Below, piece after piece: positions 31,587-64,000 of a stretch of DNA of 64,000 nucleotides; position 1 is the first letter of the stretch; the number at the start of each line of letters is the position of its first letter. The notes beneath the pieces were generated by a model. It saw only the letters and a list, made by a program, of their open reading frames with translations. It was not told the origin of the DNA and searched no databases. The translations under genes and the position numbers were made by a program. Source of the DNA: Acanthochromis polyacanthus (lineage: Eukaryota; Chordata; Actinopteri; Pomacentridae); the NCBI RefSeq assembly GCF_021347895.1, contig NC_067127.1, positions 20,060,984-20,124,983 of the forward strand. The letters run 5' to 3'.

Positions 31587-31940
31587 CACTACTGTTCAAA
31601 TGTTTGGGGTCACACAGGCAATTTCTTATTATCCATGATAACTCACAGTTTGTTCATATGCTAACATAACTGCAAAACGGTTTTCTAATCATCAATTAGC
31701 CTTTCACCACCATTGGCTAACACAATGTAGCATTAAAACACAGGAGTGATGGTTGCTGGAAATGCTCCTCTGTACTCCTATGTAAAATAAGCCAATTCTA
31801 GCTAGAATAGTCATTTAGCACATTAACAATGTCTAGACTGTATTTCTGATTCATTTAATGTTATCTACATTTAAAAAAACTGATTTCTTTCAAAGATAAG
31901 GACATTTCTAAGTGACCCCCAAAATTTCGACCGGTAGTGT
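31587..31940 (-). mobile_element. MITE, TACCGTTCAAAAGTTTGGGG family, copy 2
   Basis: The ends CTACTGTTCAAATGTTTGGG and the decayed right end CGACCGGTAGTG match the copy at 3006, which lies in the opposite orientation. Internal landmarks such as ACACAGGAGTGATGGTTGCT are shared with copy 3. Confidence 0.75.
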
Positions 31941-33518
31941 TTGCCAATAAGTAAAACATGTAAAATCTGAGCTCATAGATAACATTAGGTTTTGATTTTA
32001 AAATTACTAAAGAAGGTGGGGTCATTTTGATTTTTGCATTGCAAAAAACTCTGAAGCAATGTGTGAAGTGCCATAACTTGAGAAACAACCCTGCTCGGAT
32101 ATAACAATACAAAGGAGTTATATGATTTAAATTTGGTCACAAATGTCATTGTTTCTATTTATTCTATTACTATATTTCACCAACCATAAAATATTTATTT
32201 TTCACAATAACAATTCAGTAACTCTTCCAGTTGAGAACACTTTTGGAGTGCTTTCACCTGCTCATACCTGCTCAGTGATTGTCCTAATGCTCGCCATAAA
32301 TGCAACAAGAAAAAAAATTAAATACGTTTTTTGTCATAAGGAATGCCTGTGACTCGCACCATACTCTGACATTTTTAAAGCTCATATTGGTGCCAATAAC
32401 AGTGGAAAAAATAAGCCTCTTCGAGTGAAAAATTAAGGTTTTGTTACCAACAAATATCGGCGTAAATAGAAATCCCTGACATTGTTTGACCAAATTAATA
32501 CCATCATATAGCTGGTTTCTGTTGGTCTGTCAAAGCAGGGTTGTACCATTGAAGACTAATGTACGTATCAAAGAGCATGCAGAATTTCAGCACCGTAACT
32601 ACATTATTTCTCAAGTTATGACACTTCAAGCATTCCTCTGCAGACTGGCACAAAGAAAACAATACAAAAATGGACATGACCCCCACCCCATTTTAAGAAT
32701 TTTTTCGCTGAAAAGCTAATGTTACCCATGAGCCCAGATTTAACACATCGCCAACTCAATCATTATTCACCACTTTAAAACAATCTGTCAAATTGAAGAG
32801 GGTCAGGCTTGGGGCGTTTAAGTGAATTGAGGCATAATGACCCACATGCAACCACAAACTGAAAAATAATATACATTCCATTTCAAGTGTCATGATGTTA
32901 CACAATCAAGCCAATCCACAGAGTGCTTTTTAACAGCTGTCTCATGATATCCAGCGCTCACATTCTCCACTGATGAAAAGACTTTGTTCTTTTATGAGGG
33001 ATGTTCGTTACATTTTGGTGAAATTGAGTGTTTTATGCAGTATCTCAAGTTATTCCAATATTCTAGTACAAACAGCCATACATTTGATGAACCATTCATT
33101 ATGTCTTTCTAAAATGTTTATGAATTAAAGGCAGTTGTTTAAATGTCAGATGAGGTGAGGTAATGCGAACTCCTATGAAATCTACCTGTATTCCTTAATG
33201 ACCTGCCTTACAAAACAGAAATCCTCTGATTAATCAACATTAAATGAACATTTTTATGTGTGTAAGAAACATACAAGAAAGGAAATTAAAACAAATTATT
33301 AGACTTACTTAGTTTCAGGTTGTTGCTGTTGAATAATATTGTTATCAGCCATCTTTGTCATTTTGACTTCAGTAATGCTTCTTCATTTTTTCCTGGAAGT
33401 TCATTCAGTCCCGTCATTTTTACTATGATAATTAACAAAGTTTCTTAGGCTTGAGGATAAACAACAGAAAAAAAAATACATTTAAATTTACTGCGGTGTA
33501 CAAAGATTTGGTGGACGT

Positions 33519-34681
33519 ATACACCAATCAGACATGATATTATAACCACTTGCCTAATATTTTGTTGGTCTCCTTTTTCCTGCCAAAACAGTCCTGATCC
33601 ATCGAGGCACGGACTCCACTAGACCCCTGAAGGTGTGCTGTGGTATCTGGCACCACAACGTTAGCAGCAGATCCTTTAAGTTCTGAAAGTTGTGGCATAG
33701 GGCCTCCATGGATCAGACTTGTCTGTCCAACACATCCCACAGATGCTGGATTGGAATGAGATCTGGGAAATTTGGAGGCCAAGTGAACACCTCAGACTCC
33801 TTGTTGTGCTCCTCAAACCTTTCCTGAACCATTTTTGCTTTGTGACATGGTGCATTATCCTGCTGAAAGAGGCTACAGCCATCAGGGAATACTGTTTCCA
33901 TGAAAAGGTGTACGTGGTCTGCAACAATGCTTAGGTAGGTGGTACATGTCAAAGTAACATCCACATGGATAGATGGACCCAATGTTTCCCAGCAGAACAT
34001 TGCCCAAAGCATCACACTGCCTCCACTGGCTTGCCTTCTTCCCATAGTGCATCCTGGTGCCATGTGTTCACCAGGTAAGCGACACACCCAGCCATCCACA
34101 TGATGTAAAAGAAAAGGTGATTCATCAGACCAGGCCACCTTCTTCCATTGCTCCGTGGTCCAGTTCTGATGTGCTTGTGGCCATTGTTGACAGTTTCAGC
34201 AACAAACTGTGATGCACTGTGCATTCTCACACCTTTCTGTCAGAACCAGCATTAACTTCTTCAGCAGTCTCAGCAACAGTAGTTCGTCTGTTGGATCTAA
34301 CCATATGGGTCAGCCTTCGCTCCACATGTAAACCAATGAGTCTTGCCCACCCAGGACCCTGTCACTTGTTCACCACTGTTTCTTCCTTGGACCTCTTTTG
34401 ATAGATACTGACCACTGCAGACCAGGAACACCCCATAAGAGCTGCCGTTCTGGAGATGTCTCTGACTCAGTTGTCTAGCCATCACAATCTGACCCTTGTC
34501 AACCTGGCTCAAATCCATAATGCTTGCCTATTTTTCCTGCTTCTAACACAAACTTTGAGGACAAAATGTTCACTTGCTGCCTAATATATCCAACCTACTA
34601 ACAGGTGCCATGATGAACAGATAATCAGTTTTGTTCACTTTACCTGTCGGTGGTCATCATGTTCTGCCTGATCTGTGTATA
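33519..34681 (-). mobile_element. Tc1-like DNA transposon, nearly full length, inactive
   Basis: Terminal inverted repeats (TACACCAATCAGACATGATA at the left and a related CAGATCAGGCAGAACATGAT when the right end is reversed) flank about 1.16 kb at TA dinucleotides. A minus-strand transposase occupies 34518 down to 33713. The catalytic half (34138-33713) includes SDES with the first aspartate and LFQQDNAPCHKA with the second. The third acidic position reads PIQHLWD where the family has PIEHLWD, so the catalytic glutamate is replaced by glutamine. The amino-terminal part (34518-34297, starting MDLSQVDKGQIVMARQLSQ) is in a different frame. The copy is therefore dead on two grounds. Confidence 0.85.
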
Positions 34682-34685
34682 TGTT

Positions 34686-35118
34686 ACAGGCGAAATTAGA
34701 ATCCAGGCAGATTTTAAATCCACCTAGGCAGAATTAGAATTTTGATTTCGCCTAGGCGAGATCGAAATTTGAAGGGTTTTGAATATGACATGCTCTGTAA
34801 ATGTAATTATTTGTTTTCCCTAACATTATGTACCTTGAAATTTGGTTTTAGATACAAGGTAAATAATTACTTTAGAAGTAATGTCAACTTTTGTCCTCAA
34901 CACTTGGCAAAATAAGCAGGGAAAAAATTATGTTGTCAAAGTAGTTTCTGGGTTGCTTTTTTCATTTACTGTATACCAGAATCCTGTTAGAGGGTTGGGG
35001 TTATTCTAATATACAGGCTATTGATACATAAAAATTTAAATCTTTACAACAACCATGGTAGGATTCTAATTCTGCCTAGGCGGATTCTAAATCTGCCTGG
35101 ATTCTATTTTGGCCTGTG
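34686..35118. mobile_element. MITE with roughly 50-base inverted ends rich in CCTAGGC
   Basis: The left arm contains ATTAGAATCCAGGCAGATTT and ACCTAGGCAGAATTAGAAT. The right arm repeats them in reverse complement (ATTCTAATTCTGCCTAGGCG, TCTGCCTGGATTCTATTTTG). The interior is AT-rich and non-coding. Confidence 0.7.
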
Positions 35119-35631
35119 ACATATATATTAAATATTTACTATCTGCTCCGATTGGTCCCAAAAAGGTGCTCATAAAGTTCGTGTGGACTGCCTTGCATTG
35201 ATTTTACCCCATCTTTCACTAACAGACGATCTTCAATCCAGGTTTCCCAACACAAGACTGACTAATGTCACTTACCAAACCTGATTCTTCAGGCTCTGAG
35301 CATTCAATTTGAAATAAAACAATGGATATGGCAGTACAGTCTCAAGTCTCAGCTTTAATTTGAGTTTGTTTATGTCAACACAAAGATACATGTATTGCTA
35401 CTTTTAAGCACGGTGGCTAAAGTTTAAGGGTTTGAAATTAATTAAACAGATACTTACAAAGCCAAACTAAATCAAGATACCGATCATCCTTTACTTTCAT
35501 CCTTACTTTTTGTGTGTCACTCTTACTTTCTGCCTTTGTGATTGTCTGCTCTGTCCTTACTAGTTTCACCTTTATTTGTCATCATCATATTAGTCCCTTT
35601 ATGCATGTGTAGTCTTGTCTCTTCCTCTTGA

Positions 35632-35886
35632 GCGCAAGAAGCTGAGATATACGGAGCTTGCTGTCGACGAAAAACAGCAAGTCTGGAAGATGAGGGTCCT
35701 ACCACTCGAAGTAGGCTGCAGAGACTTCATAGCCACCTTGACATCCAGGTTTCTCCGGAAGATGGGAGTACGTGGGAAGGCCCATTAGCAGGCTATCAAG
35801 GACCTCTCCAGAGCCGCTGGAAAGGGAAGTTAGTGGCTGTGGATGAAGAGCAAAAACTCCACCTGGGCCTTTAAGTGAGTAGATGG
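35632..35886 (+). mobile_element. Non-LTR retrotransposon fragment (carboxy-terminal ORF2-like)
   Basis: The frame encodes RKKLRYTELAVDEKQQVWKM and VLPLEVGCRDFIA, reminiscent of the region after the reverse transcriptase in fish LINEs (possibly the R4/Dong group). Stops interrupt it after about 55 codons. The class assignment is from memory. Confidence 0.5.
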
Positions 35887-37326
35887 CATCTCGGAGGTGA
35901 ACCTGGGACGCTGGGATTCACTGCAGAACCCTCTAGAGGTGTCATGGACCTATCAGTGAAACACAGAGGAAAAAGAGCGCCCACTTCATAACCCAGAGGA
36001 TGCCCTCCCTCATTTCACCATCCACAGAGTCTTAGGTCTCTCATGTATGCAAGAAGGGATATCAACATCAAGTCCTACACAACAGATCAAGTAATGGGCT
36101 CTATCTGATGGTACATCCAGGTACTACAGCTAATCTATAATATATTTTCTGACATGCAGATGGGGAGGAGTATCGCAAAGATTTTAAAGGTAATACTGTC
36201 TGTCAGTCCAGTACTTTATCCCTACTCTTATTAATTAACAAAATAATAACACAATTAAGATGGACTTTCTTTGATTTTACTATTGAGTAGCACTCTGCAA
36301 TAGCATCGTTTTGAACTAATCACTTTAATAAACAATGATTAAAGTGAAAATATTATTTACAGTAAAAGAAACAGCAACATATTAAACAAATGACTTTTTA
36401 GACAATAATGCTGTGATCGGTGGACAGAGTGTCACAAGTTTTACTCACAAAATAAAACATGCACTGTGCTTGTGTTGTCCAGTATTATATATAAAAAAAG
36501 ATCCACCTTAAACAGATGTTTATTAAATTTGAGTACATTGTGCTTATGAATCTCTATAAATCTTTTAAGTTAAAAAATATATGCACGACTTTTTAACAGT
36601 ATTTTTACAGTGTGATATAATCGTTTTAGTTAAGAGAACAGTTAAAGTAATTCTTCTGACACTAACACCAACATTCAGTTCGAGAAAGGCCGAAAATAAA
36701 GCAAGGAAGAGTTTGTTAGCATACATGACATACCTGTGTTAACAAGGGGCCATGTATGAGCCAGACTGCTGAAAACTGCATTCCTCCTGCCTGCTTGTCA
36801 TGATCTTTTGCTGGATGTTTAACGGGTCGCTTGTATTTCCACCATCACATGCAAACAACTTGTTGCACTTGTGGAAATGAAAATTGTCCGTGTAAACTCT
36901 TCTTAAGTTCAACCACATTTTTCAGCATTTAGTTCTCTCAGCCATCATCACTGAGTTTCTGTGCTGCACTGAGCTGCTCAACCTCTCAGACAGGCTCCTG
37001 CAAACACAACTCTTTTCTGGATCTGGAAAGTGAAAAGTCATTATCTACAAATGTCTTTGTGTTCTTGTAAATTAGAAAGAACTGGGTAGGTAAAATGTGC
37101 AGACAGAAGTTCTTCCAAATATGCTGCTGATACAAATACTCTTGTAGAGCTGGAGTTCATCCAATCAATAAAAGGGTGAATGGGGAGTTTAGCCCCCAGT
37201 GGGATGTCACATGATTTAAGTGCTGACTTTACTTAGAAGTTAAAGAACCAATGAACCAGAAAGGCCAAAGAAGCAGCGCAATTAAAGAAACCTGCTGCCT
37301 ATTTGCAATCAGTATGTTCAGGTCAG

Positions 37327-37600
37327 GGGCTGCACAGCAGGGTAGTGGTTAGCACTTTCGCCTTGCAGCAAGAAGATCCTAATTCAAATCCCAGCCTGGG
37401 CCTGGGATCTTTCTGCACGGAGTTTGCATGTTCTCCCTGTGCATGCATGGGTTTTCTCCAGGTACTCTGGCTTCCTCCCACAGTGCAAAAATATGCTGAG
37501 GTTAATTGGTTACTCTAAACTGCCCGTAGGTGTGAATGCGAGAGTGACTGTTTGTCTGTATATGTAGCCCTGCGACAGTGTATAGAGAATGGATGGATAG
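37327..37600 (+). repeat. tRNA-derived SINE, internally deleted copy with target duplication
   Basis: The head and body match 9283-9653, but the segment between TGTAGCCCTGCGACAG and TGTATAGAGAATGG is deleted. ATGTTCAGGTCA flanks both sides. Confidence 0.8.
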
Positions 37601-37947
37601 ATGTTCAGGTCATGCCACAGGGGGGCATTATAGTACAATTTCAGGTCCTCTCTCAAGTTTTTGTTTGCAACTATGGAACTTTTATTTGTATTGGCAATTA
37701 TAGATCCATATTGTAGCTTACACTGTTTCTTTATCATTCTAGAAAGTTAAACATCCTCTCCATGTCCATCTTCTAGGGTGCATGATATTTTAATCTTTTT
37801 TTCTTTTTGACTAAAGAGCAGTTCTTAAACCAGTCCGTGCCAGGATGAAGCAAATAGGATACATGATAAATATAGGCAGTTAAATATCAAGTTGACCACT
37901 GGATGTCTGTAGTTTTGATAGTTTGAGGTTGGGATATTCCAAATGCA

Positions 37948-38262
37948 ACGATCAGTCACAACATTATGACCACTGTCAGGTGAAATGAATAATGCTGATC
38001 ATCTTGTCATAATCCAGTGTTCTGCTGGGAAACCTTAAGTTCTGACATTCATGTGGATGTTTGACATGGACCACCCACATAAACATTGCAGGTCAAGCAA
38101 CCCCCAACCCTACATGGCAACAGCAGTCCTTGATGCCAGTTACCGCCCTCAGCAGGACAATGCACCCAAACACACTGCAAAAACTGCTGAGGTATTGACC
38201 CAGGTTCCGCACTCCACAGATTCAGATCTTATTGAGCATCTGTGGGCTGATCCAGGATAAGT
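37948..38262 (+). mobile_element. Tc1-like transposase carboxy-terminal relic
   Basis: A terminal-repeat-like ACAACATTATGACCACTGTC starts it. At 38150 the frame reads RPQQDNAPKHTAKTAEV and then DLIEHLWA, the second aspartate and third acidic residue of the DDE core. Most of the element is deleted. Confidence 0.65.
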
Positions 38263-38799
38263 CTGATCTAGGTAGGTTGGATTTGAGGGTGAGAAGAAGA
38301 AAAAGTACAACCATTAAAATTTACATGGCCATGTGGGTTTTAAATTTTTTTTTTATAAAAATATAGGTTCAAAATTACTTTATTTATATCGTGGGTAGAT
38401 TTCATTTGCAGAAGAATTATTGCACTTGGAGCATCAGACAGCATACCTGACAGGCAGGTACTTGGTCAAGCAAAAAGTACTCAGTGTTCCACCATTCACC
38501 AACATAGCAGCAAGAAAGGAAACAAATAAGATAAATAAAAAGAAAACACAATAAAGACTGTCATTTACAGTTTATTTTTAATTAGATTTGTTATAAGTCT
38601 GGTAAGATTTACTTGTACAAATCAGCACTACATGACTACAAAAACATTGCGAGTTTTTCTTCTAAAATCCAATCCAAATCCAACCTTCATTTTTGACAGA
38701 AAACACACTGTAAAGTGTCTTCTTTCCCTTAAAAAAACAGCCAGTGAGGAAGTGAATTTTTTCCCAGCTGTGGAGAAAAGTGAATGGAGGTGACGCCTC

Positions 38800-38874
38800 T
38801 TTGTTGACCAATCCGCTCTTCATAAAGCGAAGGCGTCATGACGTCACGCTGGATGACCGTCAGAGTGGGGAAAC
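38800..38874 (+). promoter_or_regulatory. pcca: pcca proximal promoter with CCAAT box and CRE
   Basis: A CCAAT box lies at 38808-38812 and a perfect palindromic cAMP response element TGACGTCA at 38839-38846, 63 and 29 bases before the start codon. The stretch is CpG-richer than its surroundings. The transcription start is not determinable from sequence. Confidence 0.55.
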
Positions 38875-63415
<24,541 letters not shown>

Positions 63416-64000
63416 AACACTACCTGTGATCAGCCTGATGTCCACACAGGAGGATCCATATTAACAAACACTTGGTTTCTCTTGCCAGTGGTCAGCCTCT
63501 GCGGTGGTCCACTACTAGTGTGCAGTCTTCTGCAGATGTCAGACTCCTTCATGTTTCTTGGACTCCTATGGTTATTCGGTTTTGTCACTTTCTAGACCTG
63601 ATTGTTAGTTTTTATTAAAGGGTCAGTTCATCCACATTCCCAGTAAAGGTATTTTGTCATTTCACGCACATTTTGAAGAGTGATACGAAAATCCTGCCAA
63701 TCCAGTATAATGGAAGGACATGCCTTGAGTTGATCAATATTATATTTTTTATCAATTGTCCTACTAAAATTTTTGATGTGGTACAAAAAAAAAATCATCT
63801 CTCCTTTAGTGTGTTGGAGTCAGAAAGATCATGGGTTTAGAGAGATCTCTTGTGGTGGATATTTCAAAAATAGTTTTTTCTCCATCAGAAAAGCAACAAA
63901 ACAAAGTTGGTATTTTTAAAGTAAGAGGGAAAAAATGTTGAAATTTGGATGAATGAACTGACTTTAAATGAGTATACATAAAACCAATAAAGTGCTCCTT
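63416..64000 (+). other. pcca: pcca 3' UTR
   Basis: It extends to the window edge. A canonical AATAAA polyadenylation signal lies at 63986-63991. No repeats are recognised. Confidence 0.65.
63986..63991 (+). terminator. pcca: pcca polyadenylation signal AATAAA
   Basis: It is a canonical hexamer about 570 bases after the stop codon and the only AATAAA noticed in the 3' flank. Confidence 0.6.

Larger units (their letters stand above)
29402..38874. other. Intergenic region between the Zic gene and pcca
   Basis: It holds the Zic 3' flank, a small hAT-like remnant at 30015, SINE remnants at 30722 and 31285, a MITE at 31587, a Tc1-like element at 33519, a MITE at 34686, a LINE fragment at 35632, a SINE at 37327 and a Tc1 relic at 37948. 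Between these, 32100-33500 and 35900-37300 show nothing I recognise. Confidence 0.5.

Overview
The window is vertebrate nuclear DNA, most likely from a teleost fish, probably a percomorph (inference). The genes have many short exons with GT-AG borders separated by AT-rich introns. The introns and intergenic DNA are crowded with fish-type tRNA-derived SINEs, Tc1, hAT, Harbinger and piggyBac-type DNA transposons, non-LTR retrotransposon scraps and CA/TA microsatellites. There are no bacterial-style operons, CRISPR arrays or free-standing tRNA/rRNA genes.

Layout. (1) 1-18,020: the 5' part of vps8, a CORVET endosomal tethering subunit, on the minus strand. Six coding exons run from the start codon at 18,020 to 5,963 and the gene leaves the left edge. 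An actinoporin-like pore-forming protein gene lies on the opposite strand at 2,739-4,263 and appears to sit inside a vps8 intron. (2) 18,021-22,587: the divergent intergenic region between vps8 and a Zic gene, full of microsatellites and MITEs. (3) 22,588-29,401: a two-exon Zic-family zinc-finger transcription factor of 384 aa, zic5/zic6-like, on the plus strand. Its 5.7 kb intron holds a possible phase-matched cassette exon and a tandem duplication. (4) 29,402-38,874: intergenic DNA with a near-complete but catalytically mutated Tc1-like transposon, a LINE fragment and several MITEs. (5) 38,875-63,415: pcca, the alpha subunit of mitochondrial propionyl-CoA carboxylase, apparently complete in 23 coding exons (about 711 codons), plus strand, with a polyadenylation signal at 63,986.

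A Zic gene beside pcca recalls the mammalian ZIC5-ZIC2-PCCA neighbourhood. The genes do not form a pathway: vps8 and pcca are housekeeping, the Zic gene is developmental, and the actinoporin-like gene is lineage-restricted. The observations most worth following are a one-base deletion in pcca exon 6, a possible cassette exon that would split the Zic zinc-finger array, a MITE carrying a helicase Walker-A fragment, a nine-copy array of 3' splice-site-like motifs in a pcca intron, and the nested actinoporin-like gene. Exon models were built by eye from reading frames, splice consensus and remembered protein families, without alignment software.
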